This document shows positions 25,215-32,804 of a DNA stretch of 34,553 nucleotides, piece after piece. Origin of the DNA: Acidovorax facilis (GTDB taxonomy: Bacteria > Pseudomonadota > Gammaproteobacteria > Burkholderiales > Burkholderiaceae_C); the NCBI RefSeq assembly GCF_023913775.1, contig NZ_JAMXAX010000058.1, forward strand, positions 1-34,553. The letters are read 5' to 3'. Under the pieces are notes generated by a model. It had not been told where the DNA came from. It saw nothing but the letters and a program-made list of their open reading frames with translations, and did not search any database. Each line of letters starts with the position of its first letter. The first letter of the stretch is position 1. A program made the translations under genes and the position numbers.

Positions 25215-26129
25215 ATGAATTTGCCCCTGCGCCCCCGTGACCTCGCCCTCGCCCTGCTCGTCATCGTCGTCTGGGGGCTGAACTTTGCCGTGATCAAGGT
25301 GGGCGTGGCCGACATCCCTCCCATGCTGCTGGGCGCGCTGCGCTACCTTCTGGCGGCGTTTCCGGCGCTGCTGTTCGTCAAGCCACCCAAGGTACCGCTG
25401 CGGCTGTACCTGCTGTACGGCATGGCCATGGCCGTGGGCCAGTTTGCCCTGCTGTTCACCGCCATCCACATGGGCATGCCTTCGGGCCTGGCCTCGCTGG
25501 TGCTGCAGGCGCAGTCGTTCTTCACGCTGCTGCTGGCAGCCTGGTGGCTGCGTGAGAAATGGCTGGGCAACCAGGTGGCGGGCCTGGCGCTGGCAGGCGT
25601 GGGGCTGGTGCTGATTGGCAGTGCACATGGGGCCTCCATGCCGCTGGCGGGCTTCGCGCTGACCGTGGCGGCGGCAGCGCTGTGGGGCTGCGGCAATATC
25701 GTGACCCGCGCCGTGGGGCGTTATGGGCCGATGAACCAGTTTGCCTTCATCGTCTGGTCCAGCCTGGTGGCGCCCCTGCCGTTTGTGGCCCTGGCGCTGG
25801 TGATGGACGGCCCCAGTGCTGTGCTGGCAGCGGTGCAAAACCTGTCGCTGAAATCCATGGCCGCCGTGGCCTACATCGCGTGGATCTCCACGCTGCTGGG
25901 CTTCGGGCTGTGGACCTACCTCATGTCGCGCTACCCCGTGAACCGTGTGGCGCCGTTCACGCTGCTGGTGCCCGTGGTGGGCCTGACCACGGGCTGGGTG
26001 GTATTTGGCGAGCAGTTGCTGCCTGTGCACTTTGCGGGCGCCGGGCTGCTGATGGCGGGGCTGGTGGTCAACCTGTTTGGCGGCACCGCCTGGACGGCGG
26101 TGATGGGGCGGCTGCGCGGGGCGCAATAA
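25215..26129 (+). CDS. eamA: EamA family exporter (O-acetylserine/cysteine type)
   Basis: The gene encodes 304 residues with ten predicted membrane helices in two EamA repeats. The sequence follows E. coli EamA (YdeD) closely as I remember it: ALLVIVVWGLNFAVIKVG at the start, FMxGMPSGLASLVLQAQSFFT in the third to fourth helices, and RVAPFTLLVPVVGLTTGW near the C-terminus. EamA exports cysteine-pathway metabolites such as O-acetylserine from the cytosol. The ATG at 25215 begins the first helix; the frame is open to 25077 through the repeat, but that part lacks family sequence. It is convergent with the Lrp-type gene (16 bases apart). A functional link with the nearby PLP enzyme AcdS is possible but unproven. 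Confidence 0.88.
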   Translation: MNLPLRPRDLALALLVIVVWGLNFAVIKVGVADIPPMLLGALRYLLAAFPALLFVKPPKVPLRLYLLYGMAMAVGQFALLFTAIHMGMPSGLASLVLQAQSFFTLLLAAWWLREKWLGNQVAGLALAGVGLVLIGSAHGASMPLAGFALTVAAAALWGCGNIVTRAVGRYGPMNQFAFIVWSSLVAPLPFVALALVMDGPSAVLAAVQNLSLKSMAAVAYIAWISTLLGFGLWTYLMSRYPVNRVAPFTLLVPVVGLTTGWVVFGEQLLPVHFAGAGLLMAGLVVNLFGGTAWTAVMGRLRGAQ

Positions 26130-26145
26130 AGAAATGGGGCTTGCG

Positions 26146-26661
26146 CTACACCGCCAGCGGCAGCTCTGTGGTCGAAAGCACATTGCGCAGCACCATGAAT
26201 GAGCGCACCTGCCGCACGCCCGGCAGGTAGAGCAGTTGCTCGGCGTGCAGGCGATTGAAGCTGTCGTTGTCGCGCGTGCGCACCAGCATGAAGTAGTCAA
26301 ACTCGCCAGTGACTACATGGCATTCCATGCAGCCCGACACCTTGGCCGCCGCCTTTTCAAATTCGGCAAACGACTCGGGCGTGGAGCGGTCCAGCACCAC
26401 ACCAATCATCACCAGCATGCCCGCCCCCACGGCCTGGGGGTTGAGCAGCGCGACCACCTTGTCGATGAGCCCCAGGCGCTTGAGACGCTCCACCCGGCGC
26501 AGGCAGGCGGGTGGGCTCAGGTGCACCTTTTCGGCCAAAGCCACGTTCGACAGCGACGCGTCGCGCTGCAGCTGGCGCAAGATGGCTTTGTCGGTGCGGT
26601 CCAGTTCGGCCGAGACATCGGCCTGCGGCACATTCTTGACACGAACTTTTGTTGCGCACAT
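26146..26661 (-). CDS. acdR: Lrp/AsnC-type regulator, AcdR-like
   Basis: The gene encodes 171 residues. An N-terminal AsnC-type helix-turn-helix (about 20-65: [41 protein letters not shown]) is followed by an alpha-beta RAM domain. The RAM domain contains the [12 protein letters not shown] ligand-loop region. It is divergent from acdS with 160 bases between the starts. This is the arrangement known for AcdR, the Lrp-like activator of ACC deaminase that responds to ACC and oxygen status in Pseudomonas and Burkholderiales. The symbol rests on the family plus that position. The ATG at 26661 is the only in-frame Met upstream of the HTH; no good ribosome site is visible, so a leaderless or weakly translated start is possible. 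Confidence 0.87.
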   Translation of the reverse strand: MCATKVRVKNVPQADVSAELDRTDKAILRQLQRDASLSNVALAEKVHLSPPACLRRVERLKRLGLIDKVVALLNPQAVGAGMLVMIGVVLDRSTPESFAEFEKAAAKVSGCMECHVVTGEFDYFMLVRTRDNDSFNRLHAEQLLYLPGVRQVRSFMVLRNVLSTTELPLAV

Positions 26662-26670
26662 AGATTATTC

Positions 26671-26698
26671 AGAGAAATATTTTCCACTCATATTCTCT
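26671..26698. promoter_or_regulatory. AT-rich dyad in the acdR-acdS gap, possible Lrp-type site
   Basis: AGAGAAATAT (26671-26680) and ATATTCTCT (26690-26698) form an imperfect inverted repeat in an AT-rich stretch, 10 bases upstream of acdR and about 120 upstream of acdS. Lrp-family sites are usually AT-rich, degenerate dyads of this size. The location fits AcdR binding but the match is only suggestive. Confidence 0.45.
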
Positions 26699-26821
26699 TC
26701 CATAAACCTTAAACGCCGTAATTCGAACAAATTTTGCAACCACGTGATGCGCGCATTTTTCTACGATGAAGGCACTGCAAGCCCCCCGCTTGCGCCTTCT
26801 CTTCATCGACCGGAAACCGCC

Positions 26822-27838
26822 ATGAACCTGCAGAAATTTGCCCGCCACCCGCTAACCTTCGGCCCCTCGCCCATCACACCGCTGCCGCGCCTTTCGGCCC
26901 ACCTGGGCGGCAAGGTGCACCTGTACGCCAAGCGCGAAGACTGCAACTCGGGCCTGGCTTTCGGCGGCAACAAAACCCGTAAGCTCGAATACCTCATCCC
27001 CGAAGCGATTGCAGGCGGCTACGACACGCTGGTGTCGATTGGCGGCATCCAGTCCAACCAGACGCGCCAGGTGGCTGCCGTGGCGGCGCACCTCGGCATG
27101 AAGTGCGTGCTGGTGCAGGAAAACTGGGTCAACTACTCCGACGCGGTGTACGACCGTGTGGGCAACATCGAGATGAGCCGCATCATGGGCGCCGATGTGC
27201 GCCTGGATGCTGCGGGCTTCGACATCGGCATCCGCCCCAGCTGGGAGCAGGCCATGGACGATGTGAAAAAGGCCGGTGGCAAGCCCTTCCCCATCCCGGC
27301 CGGTTGCTCCGAGCACCCGTATGGCGGCCTGGGCTTTGTGGGCTTTGCCGAAGAGGTTCGCCAGCAAGAGAAGGAGCTGGGCTTCCAGTTCGACTACATC
27401 GTCGTGTGCTCGGTCACGGGCAGCACGCAGGCCGGCATGGTGGTGGGCTTTGCGGCCGATGGCCGGGCGCGCAAGGTGATCGGCATCGACGCCTCGGCCA
27501 AACCCGAGAAGACCCATGCGCAGATCCTGCGCATCGCCCAAAACACCGCCAAGCTCGTGGAGCTGGGCCAGGAGCTGACCGCCGAAGACGTGGTGCTGGA
27601 CACCCGCTACGGCGGCCCTGAGTACGGCCTGCCCAACGAGGGCACGCTCGAAGCCATCCGCCTGTGCGCGCGCCAGGAAGGCATGCTCACGGACCCGGTG
27701 TACGAAGGCAAGTCCATGCACGGCATGATCGACATGGTGCGCAAGGGCGAGTTCCCCGAAGGCTCCCGCGTGTTGTACGCGCACCTGGGAGGCGTGCCAG
27801 CGCTCAACGCCTACAGCTTTCTTTTTCGCAACGGCTGA
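26822..27838 (+). CDS. acdS: 1-aminocyclopropane-1-carboxylate deaminase
   Basis: The gene encodes 338 residues, exactly the length of characterised AcdS. It catalyses the PLP-dependent opening and deamination of ACC, the ethylene precursor of plants, to 2-oxobutanoate and ammonia in the cytosol. Lys51 (GGNKTRK) is the PLP Schiff-base lysine, and Ser78-Asn79 (GGIQSNQT) hold the substrate. Tyr294, Glu295 (VYEGKS) and Leu322 (HLGGVPA) are the residues that separate true ACC deaminases from D-cysteine desulfhydrases. The whole chain follows the canonical sequence closely. A GGAAA site precedes the ATG. Regulation probably runs through the divergent AcdR. This suggests a plant-associated or rhizosphere lifestyle. 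The Bug gene 110 bases downstream may be in the same transcript. Confidence 0.97.
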   Translation: MNLQKFARHPLTFGPSPITPLPRLSAHLGGKVHLYAKREDCNSGLAFGGNKTRKLEYLIPEAIAGGYDTLVSIGGIQSNQTRQVAAVAAHLGMKCVLVQENWVNYSDAVYDRVGNIEMSRIMGADVRLDAAGFDIGIRPSWEQAMDDVKKAGGKPFPIPAGCSEHPYGGLGFVGFAEEVRQQEKELGFQFDYIVVCSVTGSTQAGMVVGFAADGRARKVIGIDASAKPEKTHAQILRIAQNTAKLVELGQELTAEDVVLDTRYGGPEYGLPNEGTLEAIRLCARQEGMLTDPVYEGKSMHGMIDMVRKGEFPEGSRVLYAHLGGVPALNAYSFLFRNG

Positions 27839-27948
27839 CGCGTCCAGCGAGCAGCACCAGCTGGCACCGCTGGCCGGGCTGTCGTTGATCTGAGTGGCCC
27901 TGGCCTCGATGCTGGAGGCCGACGCTTTTCCCCTCCAAGGAGTGCCCC

Positions 27949-28947
27949 ATGAAGTGCTTGCAGATCGACAGACGGCGTAGCGTGATCCACTTGGCAGCAG
28001 CCCTCGCGGGGCTGGGACTCGGCACGCCGTGGCTGGCGCACGCCGAAGGCTATCCGGCCAAGCCAATACAGCTCATCGTTCCCTTCCCGCCAGGGGGCGC
28101 CGTGGACATCGTGGGTCGAACGATCAGCAAGAAGCTGGGCGACCGCCTTGGCCAGCCCATCGTGATTGAGAACAAGGCGGGTGCAGGCACTGTGGTCGGA
28201 GCGGCCTTCGTGGCCAACGCACCCGCTGATGGCTACACGCTGTTGATCAGTTCAGGCTCCACGTTCACCGTGAATCCGGCGCTCAATGCCAAGCTGCCCT
28301 ACGACCCCGTCAAGAGCTATGAGCCCATCGGCATGGTGGCCCGCGTGCCGCTGATCCTGCTGGCAAACCGCGAGGTGCCCGTGGGCAATCTCAGGCAGCT
28401 GATCGTGGCAGTGCAGCGCGCCCCCGACAAGTTCTCCTACGGCTCCTTTGGCAACGGCACCACCGGCCACTTCGCGGCAGAGCTGACGTGGTCTGCCGCC
28501 GGCATCAAGGTGATGCACGTGCCCTACCGAGGCAGCGCGCCCGCCATGAGCGACCTGATGGGCGGGCAGATCCCGTTCACCATCGACACCGTGGCCGCAG
28601 CGCTGCCACAGCTCAAGGCGGGCAAGATCAAGGCCATTGCCGTCACGGGTGCAACGCGGGCCACGCAACTGCCCGACGTGCCTACGGTGGCGGAAAGTGG
28701 CTTCCCCGGGTTCTCGGCCGACTCCTGGCTGGCCGTGGTTGCGCCACGCGGCTTACCCGCCGAGGCCAAGGCCAAACTGCACAAGGCCCTGGCCGACACC
28801 CTGGCGGACGCGGAGGTCCGCAGCAAGCTCATCGCCGCCGGGCTGGAGCCGTCGTACGCCACGGGCGATGCCGTGCTCACGCAGATCGAAGACGAGTTGC
28901 CACGCATGCGTGCAATTGCACAGCGCGCGCAGATCCGCGCGGATTGA
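27949..28947 (+). CDS. Bug-family (TctC) periplasmic solute-binding protein, copy 4
   Basis: The gene encodes 332 residues. The N-terminus DRRRSVIHLAAALAG is a twin-arginine-like signal, cut near AHAEGYP. The Bug landmarks are canonical: YPAKPIQLIVPFPPGGAVDIVGR, IVIENKAGAGT, YGSFGNGTTGHFAAEL and HVPYRGSAPAMSDLMGGQI. It is closer to the Bug consensus than the copies in the catabolic block. A strong AAGGAG site precedes the ATG. It follows acdS on the same strand with no terminator between, so it may serve uptake of an acid used with ACC metabolism; this is an inference from position. A clear terminator directly follows its stop. Confidence 0.94.
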   Translation: MKCLQIDRRRSVIHLAAALAGLGLGTPWLAHAEGYPAKPIQLIVPFPPGGAVDIVGRTISKKLGDRLGQPIVIENKAGAGTVVGAAFVANAPADGYTLLISSGSTFTVNPALNAKLPYDPVKSYEPIGMVARVPLILLANREVPVGNLRQLIVAVQRAPDKFSYGSFGNGTTGHFAAELTWSAAGIKVMHVPYRGSAPAMSDLMGGQIPFTIDTVAAALPQLKAGKIKAIAVTGATRATQLPDVPTVAESGFPGFSADSWLAVVAPRGLPAEAKAKLHKALADTLADAEVRSKLIAAGLEPSYATGDAVLTQIEDELPRMRAIAQRAQIRAD

Positions 28948-28982
28948 ACGCCGCGCAAGGCCCCTTGCTTTTGGCGTTTTTT
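28947..28982 (+). terminator. rho-independent terminator after Bug copy 4
   Basis: There are two nested stems. The inner stem GCAAGG/CCTTGC is followed by TTTT. The outer stem AACGCC/GGCGTT is followed by a continuing run of T up to 28982. It begins at the last base of the Bug stop codon and ends 6 bases before the convergent gene, so it should end the acdS-Bug transcript. Confidence 0.88.
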
Positions 28983-28987
28983 GACTC

Positions 28988-29527
28988 TCAGCCTCGCAGC
29001 CAGGCCAGCATGTGCGGATAGGCCGGGGTTCCGCCCGGCAGGACCTGCGCGGGCAGCAGGGTGAGCCCCGCAGCGGCCAGGCCCGAGGCGCCCAGGTACA
29101 CCCCCAGCTCAAAGGTGGTGCGCAACCCGACGGAGCGCCCGTGGTAACCGCCGTCATGGAACAGCACGGCGGAATCCAGCCCCAGGTGCCGAGTGGCCGC
29201 CCAGGCCCAGGCCGTGGCTTCGATCTCACCACCGTGGGCCACCTCGGGCAGGTCCTGCAGCGCATCATCCAGGGTGGACCGCAGCGCCGTGGGTACCACC
29301 GCCAGGTGGCCAGCTTCATGCAGCAGGTCTCCAGGCCAGCGCAGCCGCGCCCGGTCCACACGCAGGCCACCCCGCTCGATGCGGACGCCGGGTAGAAAAC
29401 TGCCTTCGGGGACCTCGGCCTCGCAGACCGCAACGCCAATGCTGCGCAGGAAGGCCAGGATGCGGTCCGTCAATGCGCCGTGGTCCGCCGCTGCCGCTGC
29501 AGCGTTGGAGGATTCTTCGCGGCTCAT
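28988..29527 (-). CDS. small protein with HExxH metal-binding motif
   Basis: The gene encodes 179 residues with no signal peptide or membrane helix. The motif HEAGH at residues 70-74 (DLLHEAGHLAV), followed about 27 residues later by EIEATAWAWAA (Glu101 or Glu103), resembles the zinc site of minimal gluzincin proteases such as ImmA/IrrE, where a downstream Glu gives the third ligand. The first 65 residues contain a helical N-terminus and a beta hairpin. I do not recognise the family, and protease activity is a guess from the motif. Its ATG at 29527 overlaps the stop of the LplT-PlsC gene by four bases (ATGA), so its production is coupled to that phospholipid enzyme. It ends in a convergent gap with a terminator. 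Confidence 0.78.
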   Translation of the reverse strand: MSREESSNAAAAAADHGALTDRILAFLRSIGVAVCEAEVPEGSFLPGVRIERGGLRVDRARLRWPGDLLHEAGHLAVVPTALRSTLDDALQDLPEVAHGGEIEATAWAWAATRHLGLDSAVLFHDGGYHGRSVGLRTTFELGVYLGASGLAAAGLTLLPAQVLPGGTPAYPHMLAWLRG

Positions 29528-31464
29528 GCTTGCAGCAGGTCCGCCACCCGGGTGCGCAGCAGCGCAGGCTGCACCTGCGTCGATGCCACCGGGCGGCCCA
29601 CATTGAGCCCCACACGGCTGAAAAATCCCCGCCGGAACGGTCGCACCATGGCGCCGCCCTGCTCGATACGGCTGAAGTACGAGCCCCACAAATTGGTCAG
29701 CGCCATGGGGATCACGGGGGCCTCGATGCCCTCGGCACGTGCGCGCTCGATGATCTTCATGATGCCGCCCTTGAACTCCTGCAGCTGCCCGTCCTTGGTG
29801 ATTCCACCTTCAGGGAAGATGGCCAGCAGGTCTCCCTCGCGCAGCACCTGCGCGGCGCGGTCGAAGGCGGCTTCGTAAGTCTTGGGGTCTTCCTTGTAGG
29901 GTGCAATCGGAATCGCCTTGGCGAGGCGGAACAGCCACCCCAGCACCGGCACGCGGAAGATGCGGTGGTCCATCACGAAGTAGATGGGGCGCGGGCTGGC
30001 CGCCATGAGCAACACGGCATCGACAAAGCTCACGTGGTTGCAGGCCAGGATGGCCGCGCCCGCCGAAGGCAGGTTCTCGTCGCCCTGCACCTTGAAGCGG
30101 TACACGAAGCGCGACGACACCCAGGCCACAAACCGCAGCAGGTACTCGGGCACCAGCATGAAGATATAGAACGCCACCACCGCGTTGGCGATGCCCGTGA
30201 ACAGGAAGATCTGCGGCACCGTGAAGCCCGCGCCCAGCAAGGCACCGGCGATGAGCGAGCTGGCAATCATGAACAGTGCGTTCAGGATGTTGTTGGCCGC
30301 GATGATGCGTGCGCGGTGCGTGGGCTGGCTGCGCATCTGGATCAGTGCGTACATGGGCACGCTGTACAGGCCCGCAAACAGGCTCAGCAGCAGCAGATCC
30401 AGCATCACACGCCAGTGCGCGCCCTGGGCCATGAAGGCGGCCAGGCCCATGATCTCGGCAGGGGGCAGGCTGCGCGAGGCGAAGTACAGGTCGATGGAGA
30501 ACACGCTCATGCCGATGGCGCCCAGCGGCACCAAGCCGATCTCGACATGGCGGCGCGAGAGCACCTCGCACAGCAGCGAGCCGATGCCGATGCCGATGGA
30601 GAACACCACCAGCAGCAGCGAGGCCACCTGTTCGTTGCCGTGCAACACCTCCTTGGCCAGGCTCGGAAACTGGCTCAGGAACACGGCGCCAAAGAACCAC
30701 ATCCAGCTAATGCCGAGCAGCGAGCGGAACACTGCGACGTTCTCGTGCGCCAGTTTCAGGTTGCACCAGGTTTCCGTGAAGGGATTCCAGTTGATGGTCA
30801 GGCCCGGGTCGGTGGCGGGCAGCGAGGGAATGAACTGCGCGACCGCGCGCCCGGCCAGGGCCGCCACCACGCAGGCCACGGCCACCGTGGTGTGGCCAAT
30901 GCCCGGGATGGCCACCAGCAGGCCACCGGCCACATTGCCCAGCAGGATGGCCACAAAGGTGCCCATCTCCACCATGCCATTGCCGCCGGTCAGCTCACGT
31001 TCGTTGAGCACCTGGGGCATGTAGGCGAACTTGACGGGGCCGAACAGCGTGGAGTGCACCCCCATCAGAAAGGTGCACAGCAGCAAGACGGGCACGTTGT
31101 CCGTCATGAACCCGAAGGCCGCCACCAGCATGATGGCGATCTCCATGTTCTTCACGAAGCGGATCATCTTTGTCTTGTCGTACTTGTCGGTCAGCTGCCC
31201 CGAGGTTGCCGAGAACAGCAAAAACGGCAGGATGAACAGCGCACCAATCACCAGCCCCGCCATCGCTGGCGGTAGCCACGACACGCTGAGCTGGTAGGTC
31301 ACCATCACGGTGAACGCGAACTTGAAGAGGTTGTCGTTGGCCGCCCCAGAAAATTGCGTCCAGAAGAACGGCGCAAATCGCCGCTGGCGCAGCAGGGCGA
31401 ACTGGTTCGGGTCCTCATGCGTCGGCACTGGCGCCGCGCTGGCTGAGGGAGTCTCGGGGTGCAT
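29524..31464 (-). CDS. LplT-type MFS transporter fused to PlsC-type acyltransferase
   Basis: The gene encodes 646 residues. The first 430 or so are a 12-helix MFS domain like the lysophospholipid flippase LplT (FFWTQFSGAANDNLFKFA, FGPVKFAYMPQ, a GGNGMVEMGTF segment). The last 190 form a 1-acylglycerophosphate acyltransferase with the catalytic NHVSFVDA (His477 and Asp482 by my count) and FPEGG near 550. LplT flips lysophospholipid inward and PlsC-type domains reacylate it. The AMP-binding domain that follows in full Aas fusions is absent, so the acyl donor is probably acyl-CoA or acyl-ACP supplied elsewhere. The ATG at 31464 has an excellent GAGGAG site 6 bases upstream; the in-frame ATG at 31533 lacks family sequence. 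The stop overlaps the HExxH gene. Confidence 0.92.
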   Translation of the reverse strand: MHPETPSASAAPVPTHEDPNQFALLRQRRFAPFFWTQFSGAANDNLFKFAFTVMVTYQLSVSWLPPAMAGLVIGALFILPFLLFSATSGQLTDKYDKTKMIRFVKNMEIAIMLVAAFGFMTDNVPVLLLCTFLMGVHSTLFGPVKFAYMPQVLNERELTGGNGMVEMGTFVAILLGNVAGGLLVAIPGIGHTTVAVACVVAALAGRAVAQFIPSLPATDPGLTINWNPFTETWCNLKLAHENVAVFRSLLGISWMWFFGAVFLSQFPSLAKEVLHGNEQVASLLLVVFSIGIGIGSLLCEVLSRRHVEIGLVPLGAIGMSVFSIDLYFASRSLPPAEIMGLAAFMAQGAHWRVMLDLLLLSLFAGLYSVPMYALIQMRSQPTHRARIIAANNILNALFMIASSLIAGALLGAGFTVPQIFLFTGIANAVVAFYIFMLVPEYLLRFVAWVSSRFVYRFKVQGDENLPSAGAAILACNHVSFVDAVLLMAASPRPIYFVMDHRIFRVPVLGWLFRLAKAIPIAPYKEDPKTYEAAFDRAAQVLREGDLLAIFPEGGITKDGQLQEFKGGIMKIIERARAEGIEAPVIPMALTNLWGSYFSRIEQGGAMVRPFRRGFFSRVGLNVGRPVASTQVQPALLRTRVADLLQA

Positions 31465-31519
31465 GCGTTTCTCCTCGTTTCCGATGGGTTGGCTTGTTGG
31501 AATTTTCCGTGCCCGCACT

Positions 31520-32668
31520 TCATGCGCCTTCATGGCTCTTCATGCGCGTGATCTGCGGGCAACACCCACGGCGTGGGCGCCATTCTGCCCGGACAGCGTG
31601 ACGTGCGGCGCGCTCCGTGCAGCACTGTTGCGCAATGCCGCCAGTGCCCCAGAACGTGTTTACGATCTTTTCGGGGCCGCGTTGGGACGCAATCGGGATG
31701 AGTGGATGCATCGGCTGCTTGCATGGGCTCGAGCCCATGCAAGCAGCCGGAGCGTCCAATCGCCCGATTTCGCCCCAACCCTTCGGGCAAGCACCTTGCC
31801 GGGCGGTCTGCGGCGTTGCAGCGCTTGTGGATAGCCGAGCTATCCACTGCGCACCACGCCTTGCATCCCATCCCGACAAGGTGCTTGCGCGGCCCTGAAA
31901 AGATCGTAAACACGTTCTTAGCACGGGCCAGGCGGCGCCAGCCGCGAACACGTGCTTGAGGCTGTGGCCTGACACCCACTGGTGGGTGGCATCAAACACC
32001 GCGTGGTCCGCCGCCTCGAACAACTTGGCCACGGCATACAGGCCAATGACCGCGCCCAAGTGCACCTCCAGCGCGCCATCGCGCCGGGGCAGACAGGCCA
32101 GCGCCGATACCACCAGCATGCCGCCCAGTTGCACTACGGCCCAGGGCATCAGGTTGCCGGTGTGTGCCCACCACAGCACGGCCAACGGCCCCGCCAGCAG
32201 CACCGCCCCCGCCATGGCCCAGCCTGCCCGTTCGCTCACGCGGCTGGCCGCCGGCCCCAGCAGTCCTGCAAACGGCAGCACCATGCCCAGCCGGTCCCAC
32301 AGCAGGCCCGCATCCTGCGGTTGCCAGTGGTAAACGCTGGAGCCCACGGCCGTACACAGCAGCCCCGCAAAAAACAGGGCGGCCAGCGCGCGCGAGGCGG
32401 GATCCAGCGCTCCTGGCGCCAACCGGCGCAGCGCCCACAGGCCCCACACCCCTGCGATGGCAAACGGCAGATTGCTGAGTACATCCACCGCGCAAGGAAT
32501 GCCCCACAGCGCCCGCTGGTCGGCAAAGGCATGCTGGTGTGCGCTTGCGGGCAGCACCGGGCCGAACAACGCCAGCGCCAGCAACGCGGCCGCGCCCAGC
32601 ACGAGAGCCATTTCAGCGCGGGTCGCGGGCTTGTGGCGCCGGGGGGGGAGAGAAATCAGAGAGATCAT
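31520..32668 (-). CDS. CREST-type (alkaline ceramidase-like) membrane protein, 3' end altered by an inserted element
   Basis: The first 250 or so residues form a seven-helix protein with the CREST metal-hydrolase pattern: DVLSNLPFAIAG, SSVYHWQP (Ser and His), LWDRLGM (Asp), and WVSGHSLKHVFAAGAAWPVL (two His). Such proteins hydrolyse amide bonds in the membrane, ceramides for example, but bacterial substrates are unknown. From codon 250 the frame enters the 268-bp element at 31918 and leaves it shifted. The present product therefore has an unrelated tail of about 130 residues and stops at 31520. Removing 31651-31918 restores a frame ending LGALAALRNSAAR and so on, with a stop at 31540. The ATG at 32668 is preferred to the GTG at 32677. 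All catalytic residues precede the insertion, so activity may survive. Confidence 0.82.
   Translation of the reverse strand: MISLISLPPRRHKPATRAEMALVLGAAALLALALFGPVLPASAHQHAFADQRALWGIPCAVDVLSNLPFAIAGVWGLWALRRLAPGALDPASRALAALFFAGLLCTAVGSSVYHWQPQDAGLLWDRLGMVLPFAGLLGPAASRVSERAGWAMAGAVLLAGPLAVLWWAHTGNLMPWAVVQLGGMLVVSALACLPRRDGALEVHLGAVIGLYAVAKLFEAADHAVFDATHQWVSGHSLKHVFAAGAAWPVLRTCLRSFQGRASTLSGWDARRGAQWIARLSTSAATPQTARQGACPKGWGEIGRLDAPAACMGSSPCKQPMHPLIPIASQRGPEKIVNTFWGTGGIAQQCCTERAARHAVRAEWRPRRGCCPQITRMKSHEGA
31712..31749. repeat. 38-bp perfect palindrome at the core of the first hairpin
   Basis: There are 19 bases on each side with no loop, centred on CTCGAG at 31728-31733. Imperfect pairing continues outwards (GTTGGG at 31681 with CCCAAC at 31774), so the whole 99-base segment can fold as one hairpin or cruciform. 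Confidence 0.95.
31787..31888. repeat. second long hairpin of the element
   Basis: The outer arms, starting GCAAGCACCTTG at 31787-31803, pair with 31872-31888 (16 of 17). The inner arms GTGGATAGC and GCTATCCAC (31827-31835 and 31839-31847) enclose a 3-base loop, with GCGC and GGCG/CGCC pairing between. It is nested like bacterial palindromic repeats but much longer than ordinary REP units. Confidence 0.88.
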
Positions 32669-32770
32669 GGTCGTCACATCCGTGGATGAGTGGGGATTGC
32701 CGCGCAGTGTGTTCAGCCGCAGTCACCCGGACACCAGAAAGTCGCTCAGAGGGCTACCAAAGCCACCTCA

Positions 32771-32789
32771 GGTATTGATAATTGATACC
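32771..32789. promoter_or_regulatory. dyad and direct repeat just upstream of the HTH gene
   Basis: GGTAT and ATACC flank nine bases in a perfect short dyad, and TTGATA occurs twice, 7 bases apart, inside it. It ends right before the AAGGAG ribosome site of the HTH gene. A regulator bound here would block translation or late promoter clearance. It is a candidate autoregulatory operator, weakly supported. Confidence 0.4.
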
Positions 32790-32804
32790 AAGGAGCTAAA
32801 GCCC

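Larger units (their letters stand above)
31651..31918. mobile_element. 268-bp MITE-like element with 31-bp terminal inverted repeats
   Basis: The ends AGAACGTGTTTACGATCTTT (31651 on) and its complement up to 31918 are inverted repeats matching at 30 of 31 positions. No coding frame of the element itself is credible. The interior consists of two consecutive long hairpins (31681-31779 and 31787-31888). No target-site duplication is visible: the flanks are CCCC and TAGC. A partial relative lies at 25038. It looks like a non-autonomous, palindromic mobile repeat; no transposase gene is present in the window to pair with it. Confidence 0.88.

Noticed and set aside
26822-27838. D-cysteine desulfhydrase instead of ACC deaminase
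   Set aside because: Glu295 and Leu322 are present. Desulfhydrases have other residues there, and the full-length match to AcdS is very close.
29473-31275. A 600-codon open frame on the plus strand
   Set aside because: It is antisense to the well-supported LplT-PlsC gene, and its composition (His, Gln, Arg, Gly) is typical of shadow frames.
31641-31928. Target-site duplication flanking the 268-bp element
   Set aside because: The flanks (GTGCCCC and TAGCACG) do not match as direct repeats. At most a TA is left on one side, so no duplication is claimed.
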